Shown here piece after piece: positions 22,802-35,292 of a DNA stretch of 64,000 nucleotides. The notes below the pieces were generated by a model. That model saw nothing but the letters and a program-made list of their open reading frames with translations, searched no databases and had not been told where the DNA came from. Both the position numbers and the translations under genes were made by a program. The stretch spans positions 83,123,135 through 83,187,134 of the forward strand of contig OY970822.1 in assembly GCA_963853835.1 (NCBI GenBank), given 5' to 3'. Every line of letters begins with the position of its first letter. The first letter of the stretch is position 1. This stretch comes from Calendula officinalis. Taxonomy: Eukaryota; Streptophyta; Magnoliopsida; Asterales; Asteraceae.

Positions 22802-24469
22802 TCAGTAAGTCATAAGAGGTGACCCACTGCAGTGTACATCAGAAGCATCAGACAACCTTTGTCTTGGAGACAATGAAGCCGTTGCCGCCACATCAGCATC
22901 AACATTTATTATACTTTTCCTCTTTTGAGTCTTGTTTTCACAAACATCTTCAGATACCAGTTTCTCTTGATTAAGAAGCATTGCTTGAGCTTCTTCTACT
23001 ATCGATGCATCTTCTTCAGCAGCATACAAGATCCTTTTTATCGCATCAATTATCTACAAACCCAAAAAATAATTAAAAAAAAAACAAATCAAAAAATAAT
23101 TTAATTTACAACAAATCAGGTGAGGGATAATACAGGCAAGTTTGAGATATTGGGAGACTGGCACAAGATTTCAATATCTCTCAGCTTTGCAAAGTAGAAA
23201 TCTCTTTCTTTTTCAAGACTATCCATAGTTAGTTTAAACTCCGTGATCTGTCACAATAATATAATTTATTAATTTAAGCATTTTGTTATTGTAAAATTTG
23301 GATTTTGGATTACTGTTTTTATAATTGTGGTACCTGTTGCTCGTATGCAGTAACATTTGCAGGTGCTGAGGGTTTTGAGGTCTTAACGGGCGGGCCTGTT
23401 GAGTGTGCAGGGGGTGCATCGCCTCTTCGTGAGGGGTGAGGTTTAGGTGCTGTTGTGGAGCCCCTTGTAGATTGTGCTGCTGCAGATTTCTTGCTTGCAA
23501 TATTCCCACCTTTGCAAGATTCTCTTCTTTCAGTAGGATTGTAACTGTAACATGAAATTGATGAAGCTAATTAACATCATAATTGTAAATGGTGATATGT
23601 AGTCACCATGTTTTCCTTGCAAACACGAATCACATTCCATTTTTTAAGTGGAAAGTACTAGATAACACAAGCAGAATATTCTACAAACTACATATTTATG
23701 TATATAAAATTTACATGAATTGAAAGAGGGCTGGTATAATCAGATATCGAAATGAGTAAGAACTTACTTTTGATGACTACCGCCACTAACGGAATCACAA
23801 TATCTCTTCATCCATTGCATGAATTCAAGGTTATCTAATGGTCTTCCTTTCACTAGCTTGCTCACCTCAATGTGCTGTAACATAAATTACATAAAATTTG
23901 TAAAAACTAGCAAGTAATATATGCTCAAATGTAGTTTTACGAAACTAATGTGTTTTAAATTTTCAAACAAAATAAGAGAATTATAATTACAGTAAACGAG
24001 ATCTAGAATAGGGAGAAACCTTGGTGATTTTCAGTTTGTTGAAAACATCCTGAAGAACCTTATAGTTCTGAATCATATCATACTCTGTCTTAGCATCAAA
24101 ATTGACCTTGTGCATCGGTACAATACCAGGATGTGCAGCATCCATAAGCTGACAATGAACTGCTCCAGAACATGCCTGCATCCAATCAGATCCATTTAAA
24201 TCGCTAAATTTAGTACTCTTAAAAAAACAATTGACGATTCAAACAGGAATCTATGGCTAGTTGTTTTTCTTATGCTAATTGATAGACATAAATCACTCCA
24301 AAATAACAAAACAGGAACATTCGATAGATAAATTTAGGTTTAGATTTGGGGGAAAACAAACCTCTTCAACTTTTGAGAGATTGAGTTTGAGAGTGGTGTT
24401 GATCCATGCTAAAATCTCCGATCGGCCAACAAAGTAAGCAGCATCCATCATTCCGATGTTGGTCGCCAT
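22802..24469 (-). CDS. EB1C: EB1C-type microtubule plus-end binding protein (6 exons)
   Basis: EB1 proteins track growing microtubule plus ends; the plant EB1C type is nuclear or spindle-associated. Coding exons (minus) are 24,362-24,469, 24,020-24,175, 23,768-23,874, 23,334-23,544, 23,134-23,247 and 22,802-23,053; 948 nt, 315 residues. All introns are GT..AG and phases join. The calponin-homology domain (residues about 1-125) includes MATNIGMMDAAYFVGRSEIL, PMHKVNFDAKTEYDMIQNYK, GRPLDNLEFMQWMKRYCDS and NYNPTERRE. A Ser/Pro/Ala-rich linker follows. The EB1 C-terminal coiled coil (about 195-250) includes LEKERDFYFAKLRDIEILC. The tail holds a KTQKRKS basic patch, as in EB1C rather than the acidic EEY tails of EB1A/B. 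The start at 24,469 is preferred over an in-frame ATG at 24,520 because the family begins MATNIGMM. Confidence 0.96.
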
Positions 24470-24617
24470 CTCTGATTTCTCTCTTTCCGATCGTTCTAGA
24501 GAGATAATTTGGTGAGGCAACGCTCCTGTAGAGAGAGATAGATAACGGTCTGTGAGTTTGAAATGAAAGTTGAAGGCGCGGTAGGCTTTATGGAATTCAA
24601 AAAGAGGGAATTAATGG

Positions 24618-24628
24618 GCCAACGGCTA
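24618..24628 (+). promoter_or_regulatory. Candidate mitosis-specific activator (MSA) element of EB1C
   Basis: GCCAACGGCTA lies about 150 bases upstream of the EB1C start codon, in reverse orientation to the gene. It matches the plant MSA consensus (YCYAACGGYYA) at 10 of 11 positions including the AACGG core. MSA sites are bound by three-repeat MYB factors and drive G2/M expression, which would suit a spindle protein. Short motifs arise by chance, so this is a candidate only. Confidence 0.5.
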
Positions 24629-25274
24629 CTGCTGAAACCCAAATAGCGCCTGTTGTGTTAGGTGAGATTTTGGCCCAGTTTAAAACCCACTTTCAATTTT
24701 TAATCAATCACATTAACTGATTTGATTAACATTCAATATTTTGTTTCCATTTTGTAGATATCTATTTAATTTTATACTCCACTGCTATTATGTGCAAAAA
24801 AATAAAATTAATTAAACATATGCTATATTTGAAGGAAAAAGATACAGAATTTCTGTTTGTTAGGGAAACACAAGGTTCTAAAAAACGTGTTATGGTGGCG
24901 TCAAGACGTTAGGCGCGACGTCGATGTTACGAAACAGACCATGGCGGCTAGGTTAGGTGTGGCGTGAGATAAGGCATGATAAGGCGCGATAAGGGGCGCC
25001 TTACGACGAGTTTTTTGTAAGGCGGCTGGGAAAAATGAATTTTTATATAAAAAATGATAACATATATAATTATAAATTTTGATGTAACACTTTTTATGAA
25101 ATTTATATATGAATTGTTATATAAATCAATAGATTTATAAAAAAAAATTAATTTGATATACGTATATATATAAATTATATAAAAAGTTACAGCGTCATGT
25201 CACGTCTTGAAAAACGTCATGGTCCGTCATGACTCGCCATGGCTTGAGGCTTGATGGTGCCGCGACGCCACGCC

Positions 25275-25944
<670 letters not shown>

Positions 25945-25980
25945 GCCACGCCTTACGCTTTTTGAAACCTTGGGGAAACA

Positions 25981-27294
25981 TGAGATTGTATGTATCGCAC
26001 GACCGTTGGAGGGGTCGCGACCCTCCACCTCACCCACCTTGTACGCGTCTCCCCTTACATGGAATCGAATGGGACGGGTCCTCATGGCTCATGCCATAAA
26101 GGTCGTCCAGATGACCATTGCGGATCGTCTGATTTTTAAAGGGTGAGTTTTTTTAAAGGGAAATAGTTTAGTCGCCAGGTTACGTGGATTTGGTCGAGAC
26201 TTTTTATGTGTTTGGTCGGGCTAATGTGGCGCAGAGATGACAACGATGAGCCGGTGACCGTTGAAATATTAGTCACCTATTATGCATACTCTGACAATGA
26301 GCTAGGGGTTGGGTGCATGTTTTAAAACTAGGCATGTGATACTTTATGTACCATAGTCAAGTTATCAATTGTAATTAATAATGTTACATATATAGTTTCC
26401 CAAAATAAGAATATGTTCAATATAACTTAAATAATCTTTAATAACTTTTTTTCAATTCTACAACTTTAGTAATTTCTGTTGTATTTCGAACTATACAATA
26501 TGGGTGAAAACTATAAACAACTAATAGTCTAAAACGATGAATACGCAAGTAATTTTACTTTTTTTTTTCTAATAACGAGAGCTGCTAAAATTAGTATTAA
26601 TAATTTAGAATGGATTAATTGATAAAAAGATATTGTTACTGTAAAATTATCTAAAGTATAATAAAATCAGCTAACTCTGCTAGTTTTATAGATTGTTTTT
26701 ATATACGAAGTATATATTATATCTTACATCGTTACATTATTATTATCATTCATTATTGTTGCTTTTATTTACCTTTTTATTAAAGTATTTGTTAGATGCC
26801 TTTATTTTTATTGTGTTAGTTGTTCTTTATAAGTTATACGAATTACATATATTGTTACATCTATAGTCTACAAATATAATTAGTATATTACATCTATTTG
26901 GTTAACTACAATTTACAAAAATCATAGTAGTTAAATGGTTTCAAATTCAATCATATATGTTTCAGATAATACACGCGTTTATATAATACCTAAAGATAAA
27001 AAAAAAATAAATGAATACAACCAGTAAAAATAACACAAGTTACATATATAGCTATACGTTGTATAACTAGAACATTTACTGATGTATACAATCTTTTATA
27101 TGTCGTATGAAAATTCTCGTAATATCGCGCAGGTTATTATCTACTATTTTTAAACATTTACTCTAGAATTAAATGTCATAACAATATGAAATTTCCTAAA
27201 ATTTGTTTATTGAGATATTAAAATCGTAATAATCCGAAAATAAAGGAAAGGGAAGTCCAGGAACCAAATTACACGATTTTCAGAAACAAGAAAA
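25981..27294. other. AT-rich spacer upstream of mL54
   Basis: Apart from a GC-richer piece at 25,980-26,290 there is only AT-rich DNA with no ORF or transposon end that I recognise. The right end should contain the mL54 promoter. Confidence 0.45.
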
Positions 27295-27302
27295 AAACCC
27301 TA
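27295..27302 (+). promoter_or_regulatory. Telo-box (AAACCCTA) at the start of the mL54 transcript
   Basis: The word AAACCCTA followed by GCG lies at the likely transcription start region of the mL54 gene. Telo-boxes near the start site are typical of plant ribosomal protein and translation genes. The match is exact; its function is inferred. Confidence 0.55.
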
Positions 27303-28219
27303 GCGTTTTCACCCTCTACACTCTCGCTACCTCTTGTGGTTGCCATCTGTTCGATCTCACTGGTAAGTGGTTTCGAGATTTGAGTCTGCATATATGCTTT
27401 TCTTGATCGGAGACCTGTTTCCGATTACCTTCTTTGGATTATTGTTGTTGCAGGTTAAGGAGCAACCAGATCTTCTGCATTCACATTTCCTGTATTAAAA
27501 TTAGAGTGAGAGTAGAGGCTTGACCGCATATTTGAGGTAAATTTGATTGTATATGCATCTTCTGATTTAGCAATTGCTCTTCAGACATCCATCGCTACAA
27601 ACAGTCTACTACTAATCTCGATGAACATCGGCAAATAATTTATTTCCGAAGTTTGATTTTCAATATGTTTTTAATGTTGGATTAATGTTAACTTTCATGT
27701 TCTTATTATTTCTGCATATTTCTCATCATTTAGAACTAAACGAGTTGAAGTTAACATGTATAAATTCCTTACAGCATAATTCAATCGATGCTCTTTGTTG
27801 ATTTTAGACGAGATTTATAATTTCCCAGTTATGCATAATCTAATTTCTCTATGAACCCTGTTCTCAAAAATAAATCTGGTAAAGCATTGAAGTTGTATTC
27901 TTTTGGATACATGCTCTCAAATTGTCTACAAGGTTAGCTAAATTTCAGAACCCATCAGAAAGAAACTTGCCCCTTTTAGATGAAAACAGGACTCATACGC
28001 ATGACATCAGTTACTCTCTATGTGCTATGTGAACTAAAATCAAGTAATATAGTACCAATAGAGGTGGCAGTATGGGTGGGTCGAGTAATGGGTCAAAATA
28101 GTTTAAATTAGGGCTGCAAAGTGCAAACGGGTCTAGTCTATTGCCAATTTTTTTGGATAACCTTATTTCAAATTATGTAAACATTATTTTTTGTAACATT
28201 ACAGGAAACTATCACAACA

Positions 28220-28600
28220 ATGAACAACATCAAATCACTAAGAATTCTTCCTGTTAGCAGCCGGTTAGGAAATTTGAGAACATTTGCTGTTGGTGGTAAA
28301 GCCAAAAAGGGGAAAGGTGGAGGTGCTTCTGATGCTCCAAAACAGTCAACTTTAACCAAAGAAGTCAAATCCACAACAGTTGTCGGTGCAAACATCCTTA
28401 AAGATGGAACCGACCCGAAAATACTGCCCGATTTTGAGTACCCTGATTGGCTATTTCACCTTTTGGACAAAAAGCCGGCTTTGAGTGAACTTAGAAGGAA
28501 AAATATAGAAACCCTTCCTTATGAAGACCTCAAACGTTTTGTCAAACTCGATAACCGAGCAAGGATAAAAGAGAACAACAATATCAGGGCCAAGAATTAA
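28220..28600 (+). CDS. Mitochondrial large-subunit ribosomal protein mL54
   Basis: A 126-residue protein of the mitoribosomal L54/L37 family. An N-terminal presequence-like stretch rich in Arg/Ser (residues about 1-25, ending LRTFAVGGK) precedes a basic KAKKGKGGG segment. The conserved domain (about 45-115) reads VVGANILKDGTDPKILPD, EYPDWLFHLLDKKPALSEL and EDLKRFVKLDNRARIKENN. The coding region lies in one exon. Two introns are predicted in the 5' UTR: exon A about 27,300-27,362, exon B 27,454-27,536 and exon C from 28,205, each with GT..AG borders and an upstream pyrimidine tract. A telo-box lies at the presumed transcript start. The product should act in mitochondrial translation. Confidence 0.93.
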   Translation: MNNIKSLRILPVSSRLGNLRTFAVGGKAKKGKGGGASDAPKQSTLTKEVKSTTVVGANILKDGTDPKILPDFEYPDWLFHLLDKKPALSELRRKNIETLPYEDLKRFVKLDNRARIKENNNIRAKN

Positions 28601-29396
28601 TTAAAGTTGGATCGGTTATTGAAGGTTTCTTCATTAGCTTTTGCGTATTTCTGTTTTCGGTTTTTAGTAGACGATAATTGAGAATTGGAGTATAAATTTG
28701 GTACTTTTTTGGTTGGGTTATTTGGAATCCATTTTGAAAGATGAGTGGAGTTTGACATTTAGTGGTTATCATTCAAATGCTTAAAACTTTCCGGATCCGA
28801 GAAGTAATAATAATTGTTAAGCATGTTTAGTATGTGTTAGTTATAAATTATAAAAATGGACAAAGTATTAGCATGTGTAATAAAGTTATTGAAATTTGAT
28901 TGCTAATGTTAGGGAGGACTGAGGAGTAGGGGTGTGCATAGGTAGTTTGGGCGGTTTTAGGCTCAAACTGAACGCAATCCGCTAATTTCAGTTTTAGAAT
29001 TTTCAAATATATATATAATGTTTATTAATAGTAGGGCTGAATCGAGCTGAAGAACTTAGATTTTGCTCGAGTTTGGCTTGATAAGTTTTCAAGATGCAAA
29101 ATGAGACTTTCAAGGAGAACTTGAATTCGTCTTGATCTTGCCTTGAAACTCGGATATATAATCAATATAATTATATTCAATAAGCAAACTTTATAATCAA
29201 TCTTGTTGTACCAGTTCCAAAGATCAAGTACATGCTATTAACGGTTTCGAGATTCCAAAAACGACCGTTTCCAGTTTTAACTGAAATCGATGGGCACCTG
29301 CATATGCTCACCTTACTTTAAATTTTCACTCACCCCACTATCACTAAAACCATGTTATGGGCTCTTAAATCATTAAACCACCTTTTCTTTTCTTTT
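28601..29396. other. 3' flank of mL54 and spacer
   Basis: Contains the mL54 3' UTR. Bases about 28,925-29,290 carry GTGTGCATAGGTAG and GATTCCAAAAACGACCG motifs that look like a decayed dispersed repeat. No gene is supported. Confidence 0.4.
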
Positions 29397-29709
29397 AGGC
29401 TGGTGCTAATAGTGACGTAACTGATGCCATCAGTTTTTGCCAAATGAATGAGCTCACACTCTAACTAACATTCAACTGACATACTCATGTTGTCAATACC
29501 CATTCTCTTAAGTATTTTGGACCACAACATTGTAAACTATATACACACAGGAAAATGTCAAATACTCTATTAAAATATATTGAGCCCACCAAACACCTAT
29601 CTCCTTCATTCAAGCGAAGAGTGAAACCCCTTACCCCCAATTGACAAGGCATGCCAACAGGGAGGGTGAAACTAATGCTATAAATTTGGGATCGTTGGCA
29701 TCAGCCTTA
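29397..29709. mobile_element. Tourist-like MITE, copy 1 of a three-copy family
   Basis: Ends are AGGCTGGTGCTAATAGTGAC and, reversed, AAGGCTGATGCCAACGATCC. The interior shares CAGTTTTTGCCAAAT, AACTGACATACTCATG and ATTAAAATA blocks with the copies at 46,665-46,916 and 49,065-49,366 (reverse). It is noncoding. Confidence 0.65.
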
Positions 29710-29978
29710 GTAACACAATTACATAAACTTCATTAACATTTTTATATTAAAATCAAAGATACATAACTAAAATGCATTAAAAATATATACTTCTATTAAA
29801 ATATAAACTATATTATTTTTATTTATCAAGATAAGCTGATAAGATACATCATACATGCAATACTAGATTCAATCGAAAGTGGTTGTGTGTTTTTCTATCT
29901 CATAGTTCAAATTATATGTACTATCTATAATGCATTTAGGACCTTTCTCTAAATAGCACTTTGAAAATTCAGCCAAAT

Positions 29979-30105
29979 ACTTTTTTTTTTTGTTTAATCT
30001 TGGGTTTAAAAAAATAAACACTCGGCATGGTTCGAACTCAAGACCGACAAGATAATAAACAAGCGACCACCCAACTGAACTACAAGATACTACATTTATT
30101 TCCTC
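29979..30105 (-). mobile_element. tRNA-derived SINE (short)
   Basis: Read on the minus strand it has an A-box-like TAGTTCAGTTGGGTGG, a B-box GAGTTCGAACC about 35 bases later, and a tail ending in an A tract. A weak AGTAT duplication flanks it. The acceptor stem and anticodon arm do not fold as a tRNA, so it is a SINE rather than a tRNA gene. Confidence 0.7.
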
Positions 30106-32748
30106 CAAAATAATGTTGATAATCTAACATATATTCTCTTGCCTCCCAAGTCCTACCCGTCCATTCGATTTCTGCCTCGATTTCTTCATACTAGAAATTA
30201 ATACTTCTCCCAGAAGCCACCGTTTCATGGGCCAATACACCATCGTTTTCCTTTTTGGGCATTTGAACGGTTCTTCTTGGGAATGGAAGGAGCCCCTTTG
30301 AAAATCACAACTAATAATTTACAAATTTGGAATCAAGTTTACAGGTTCATAATGTTCGAATTTAGGGCTATTATTGCTCAAAATATCTGTCATTGTAGCT
30401 CCAAATATTTGTTATTATCGTTTAATTTTATTTACCTTTTTAGGGTTCTTCGTTGATTTTGGGGATCATTTTTGTCATTTCTGCTCGCGGACGAGAAAGT
30501 ATCAACAAGAAAGTTTTTGAGGTAATTTCATGTGTGCTGAAGCTTCATTTAGTTTTGTCGTCGTGATGATGAACTTTTAGGGTTTGTGAATTCTAATGAA
30601 CTTTTTAATTCTGCAGTCTCTTAGTTATATTTATCTTACTTATTCTTTTTGTTCAGTCTGGAGTGATGATGATTTGAATAAGGTCGTCAGGTAAACATAT
30701 ATTTCCTGACACATTATGCATATAACTCTTATTGTAATCAACTGTTTTTTTTTTCCTTCGATCATGTACACCAATGAGTAGCACTGAGACTGCTTGAAAA
30801 ATTAAAATGTGGTTTATGTTTCGTTAAATTTTTATCTCATTCAAATTAAATAGTTTTTACCTTTTTAAATTCATTTCAACATATATTTTGACTGGTAATT
30901 TTCATTAAAATTCAAAGTTATCTCTAAATATATTGTTAATTTAACTTCAGAATTTCAGGCTGCAGCTCATGCATTTAGGGCTGTTTAAAACACTTGTTCA
31001 AAGAAGATTTTTTGGTTAATACGAAACCATAAAAGTTTAAAACTTCATTAGTTTTTTTATTAATTTGTTTATCAAAATTTGGTGCTGATGGATTTCTTAA
31101 TGAGATTTTAATCCGGATTCTTTAAATAGCAGTTAATAGTTTTGAATAGGACGATTTAGACAAGTTTATGCATTTGAACTACAGTTTTGCTGAATTTTGA
31201 CCCGCTTGCTCTGTGGTGTGAATATATGAATCTGTTTTTTCAAAACATTCACGAATCTGTTTTGCACATAAATTCACCTGCAAAATGCAACAATGCAGCA
31301 CGGGAGTATATATGTGCATGTCTGGCAAGCCTTACAATGGACACAAAATTGTTTGTGGTTCAATCCAACCCGACCCGTTTCAGTTCATGCAACATTTTAA
31401 GTTCATACTTTTCACTTTTTCTGTTGAATTTTATTGATTTTTAGGTTTTGCACTTTTGAGTTTTGACCCATTTACTTACGGATGGGTCGGATCTACTTGG
31501 GCTATATATCAAACGGGCCAAATGAAACATTTTTTAGCTAAAACTAAGATGAACGGCTTGAAATTTGTTCAATGTCTATTTTACCATGTTTACTTTACAG
31601 AATTTTAGATGAATTGGGAAAATGAGGAATTTATGAATGGGTTTATAGTGATGGGTTATCTACAGCATGTGTTGCTTTTTTTCTTCAAATGTAAATGTAT
31701 AAAGCTGCTGGATGTATTGGCCATGTTGCTTTTATTCTTCAAATTTTCAGTTTCTGACATCCTTTAAAATTTTAAATTGGTTGTTGATTGAGATGGTACA
31801 ACACACCTTAGTTACATATGTTGTTTATCTATTGTTTTAGTACGTTGTACAAATGGTGTGTGAAGTGATTTTTGTCGTATCAAAATCACCCCTGATTTGG
31901 GTTTAAAATGTTGTTCCTAATAAAGACCTATTTCTTCAAGCTTTATTCTATATTTGAAAATTGTATAACTTGTTTGCAGAACTTGAATTTCGGTAAAATG
32001 CTACTGATGACAAAGGCTCTTTCTGCATATTTACATTTGTTCAAATGTTTCTAACTGATTATGCTAACTTGGATGAATTTGTTATGACCAAAGACGTGTT
32101 TTTGGGGCTGATATTAGGGTTATTTGTACTGAGGTTGAATTACTTGCTTTAAGAGAACGTCACTTGAAGGCTAGAAATTACATCTATTGTATAATATATT
32201 GTTTCTATAATCATATCTCATGCAATAAGCACGATTACAAAAACTTTGTTATTATTTTTAGGTACACATGCAAAGTGAAAGACGGGGTTATGTTTAAGAA
32301 AATGGAAGGTGTACCTGAAGGACTATATATGTGAAAATACTCTTCATTTACAGTTCGGATCAAATTGTTTATTTTGCTTGAATTTACACTTGATAACAAC
32401 TGAACATGAATTTAAACATTGTTGTAGCTCATGTGATTTATTTTATGGTGAAAATTAACACATTTGTAGATGTTTACACGTTGTTCCTAGAGCTCACAAA
32501 TATACGTCAATCCCTCCTTTTATTTATCTTTATAAAGAGATGAAAATCACGTAAGTGTCCTTAAAGCTCCTGTTATTAGACCATCTACAATCTACATAAA
32601 TTGCAAGGAACTGATATGCGGAAAGGATATACACATCGGCTATTGAGGTTAAATTGACCGTAAGCTATTTATAATAAGACGTTTATATAGAAACGAGTCA
32701 TACCGGTCGTAACCGAATAACATTTAATCGCCGCAGAATATAGTTACA
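30106..32748. other. Spacer, possibly the body of a Helitron
   Basis: AT-rich sequence with no intact ORF. Pieces such as 30,420-30,520 and 32,270-32,335 look like exons bounded by splice-like sites, but I cannot assign them. A Helitron-like 3' end closes the region at 32,788. No matching 5' end beginning TC was recognised. Confidence 0.35.
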
Positions 32749-32788
32749 CAGGGTACCCGCCGCCGCATTGCGTGGGTACCCTGCTAGT
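32749..32788 (+). mobile_element. Helitron-like 3' terminus
   Basis: GC-rich hairpin sequence CAGGGTACCC ... GGGTACCCTG, with inner CCGCCGCATTGCG, followed by CTAGT. A terminal hairpin next to CTRR and a host T is the signature of Helitron 3' ends. Without a 5' end the element's extent is unknown. Confidence 0.6.
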
Positions 32789-32944
32789 ATTGAAGAATTG
32801 CTTCGTTTATTTGGGCAAATGAACGTCGTTATATTGGGAAAGGTGGAGGCCAATCATTTTCTTCAAATTTGTGATAGTATATTATTCATCTTCTTTAATC
32901 ATATACGAAGTATTATGTAAAATATGCATGCATATATACATTTC

Positions 32945-33260
32945 TGTTATAAAATATATATATAAGTATATATATGGATGGACACATTTTCAACCCTAGC
33001 ATGAACATAATTCAACCCTAGGGTAGACCATTTTCAATAATTCCAAATCTATCATAAATGTTCTTGTCTACTAATTAATGTAGCATAGTAAATTTTGTAG
33101 TATAAATACCCCATCATGTAAAGAAGCAAAGTGCACCTAATAATACACTTGCATAAGTGATTATAATTCTCTCTATCTTCTTACTTGTTTCTTACTTTTA
33201 TAATCTTCAAGTTCTTTGATCAATTGCTAATAGGGCCTTAATTATAGTTAATTTATAACA
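32945..33260 (+). repeat. 5' LTR of the copia element
   Basis: Begins TGTTATAAAATATATATA and ends TTTATAACA. It is followed directly by CGTTATCAGCACGA, the probable primer-binding site, which does not match the usual initiator-Met tRNA sequence. The LTR promoter should start transcription within it. Confidence 0.95.
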
Positions 33261-33822
33261 CGTTATCAGCACGAAAGTTCTTAATCAAGGAATATCAACT
33301 CAATCACAAGGTACATTTACTTAATCAAGTTAATTACTTAAGGTAAACATTTCTTATAACAATAAGTTACAATATAATAATAAATTAAATGAAACCAAAC
33401 ACATTTAATCAAGGACATTATTATGACATTTGGACTACTAATCTTGGGACTATTAACATACTTACATTTATTATTGTACTAATTTTATTCTTATGTTTAC
33501 TAACTCTTTTAATTTATGCAAACTAACATTTACATTTATGTATTCTAACTTTTACTTATGCTTGTCCTAACATTTACATTCTAACTTTTACTTATGCTTA
33601 CTAACTTTTAATTATGCAAACTAACATTTAATTTTATCGCATCTAACATTTATTTATGTTACTAACATTTATTTATACATACTAATTTTCATTTATGTAT
33701 ACTAACATTTATTTATGCATATTATTTTTCTTTCTTTTATTTACTAATTTATTTAAAATTCACTAATATTTTTACAAATATGTCTATGTAATTTATTTCT
33801 TTAATTATTCTTTTATTAAAAA

Positions 33823-33918
<96 letters not shown>

Positions 33919-34067
33919 CGGCTATATATGTAACGGTTATAAAACGGTAAAAAAAAAATTATATAAAAATATACAACGGCTATATTTTTACACTATAAAT
34001 AAACACATCATCCACACTTCTTTATACTACAAAATAATTTCTCTCATCTTCAAAATCAAGATCAAGA
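33261..34067 (+). other. Copia leader with repeats and promoter-like segment
   Basis: Contains a block of degenerate ACTAACATTTATTTATG repeats (about 33,425-33,735), a 90-bp AT run (33,828-33,917) and two ACGGCTATA motifs. A good TATA box, CTATAAATA, lies at 33,993-34,001. A CT-rich stretch CACACTTCTTTATAC and a short A/C-rich leader run into the ATG at 34,068. The layout resembles a plant gene promoter and 5' UTR rather than a simple retroelement leader. Confidence 0.55.
33828..33917. repeat. (AT)n microsatellite in the copia leader
   Basis: About 90 bases of uninterrupted AT dinucleotides. Confidence 0.98.
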
Positions 34068-34229
34068 ATGATTCACCCGTTTTTAATTTTCATGATTGTA
34101 ATGGTTATTGTACTTGGCATCTTAATTAGTCTCACGCCTGATGTATTTTATCCTTTCTTGTTCACGTATGGGATGATTGTTCTCCCACTTCTGTTTTGTG
34201 CAATACATATTGATATATATGGATTCTGA
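34068..34229 (+). CDS. Small hydrophobic ORF in the copia leader (53 aa)
   Basis: The ORF starts in good context (CAAGAATGAT) and ends TGA at 34,227-34,229, 40 bases before gag. It is almost entirely hydrophobic: one predicted membrane helix at residues about 4-23 (PFLIFMIVMVIVLGILISL) and a second at about 28-46. It follows a TATA box and 5'-UTR-like sequence. I recognise no family. It could be a captured host fragment, an element-encoded accessory peptide, an upstream ORF, or chance in AT-rich DNA. No charge or cysteine pattern suggests a function. Confidence 0.4.
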   Translation: MIHPFLIFMIVMVIVLGILISLTPDVFYPFLFTYGMIVLPLLFCAIHIDIYGF

Positions 34230-34269
34230 TTTTTAACTTGTTTTTGTTTTAAATATATATAGTTATAAA

Positions 34270-35292
34270 ATGTCAAACGTTGCGAAGATTGAATTTGATG
34301 CGTTAGAAGCATCTGGTAAAAATTACAACTCATGGATCACTGATATGAGAGCATATTTAGCATCAATGGGTATCTTAGATGCCTTAAATGAAAATAATAA
34401 TTATTCATCTCAAGAAAAATAGAAAGCAGTTTTCAATCTTCGTAAACACGTTGATGCTAGTTTAAAAAATGAATATTTAAACATTGAAGACCCATATATT
34501 TTCTGGAAGTCTCTTAAAGAAAGATTTGATAATAAGAAAAGGGTCTTACTTCCCTTTGCCAGAGAAGAATGGAGATCATTAAGATTCCAAGATTTTAAAC
34601 AAGTGTCTGATTATAGCTCAGCGTTGTTCAGGATATGTTCACAACTTGAATTTTGTGGAGATCCTGTGACAGATGCAGAAAAGTTGGAGAAAACTTACTC
34701 CACATTCCATGCATCAAATGTTACTTTGCAAGAGAATTTGCGATTGCAAAAATTCTCAACATATTCTGATTTGCAAGAATATCTTCTGACTGCTGAGCAA
34801 CACAATATGCTCTTAATGAGGAATCATGAGTCCCGTCCCACAGGATCAGCAGCACTCCCTGAAATCAATGCTGCAGAAAACGTTGGTCCTCGAAATAACA
34901 CCAGGGGACGTTGTCGTGGCCGTGGACGAGGTCGTTTTACTCAAAACTATACTAATAACCGAAACCAAAACTTTGGTCGAAGTCACCCTTATGGTCGTGG
35001 TCGTGGTCGTGGTTATGGTCATGGACGTGGACGTGGATATGGACGTGGTCCAAGAAACAATACTTATCATGCCCCACAAGTTAACAAAGTCCATTCACAA
35101 AACCAGACCACCAAACATGATGCTGAAGCAAGTGCTTCTCAGAACAATCAAAGTGTGTGTTATAGATGTGGTAGCACGGGTCACTGGCAAAGTACTTGTC
35201 GCACACCTTCTCACTTTTGCAAGCTATATCAAGCTTCACTTAAGCAAAAGGAGAAAGAAGTAAACTTTGTGGATCAATCTGAAAAACACTGA
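34270..35292 (+). pseudogene. Copia gag (capsid-nucleocapsid), interrupted
   Basis: The frame runs from MSNVAKIEFDALEASGKNY to the stop at 35,290-35,292. A capsid-like region (residues about 1-200) is followed by an Arg/Gly-rich segment (about 210-265, repeats of GRGRGRG) and a CCHC zinc knuckle CYRCGSTGHWQSTC (about 296-309). An in-frame TAG at 34,420-34,422 (codon 51) interrupts it, probably from a Trp codon. A run of five A at about 35,282-35,286 seems to have gained one base; without it the frame would continue to a TAA at 35,327-35,329. Gag would form virus-like particles that package element RNA. Confidence 0.88.

Noticed and set aside
29979..30105. Possible tRNA gene
   Set aside because: A and B boxes are present but no cloverleaf can be drawn and an A tract follows; a SINE explains it.
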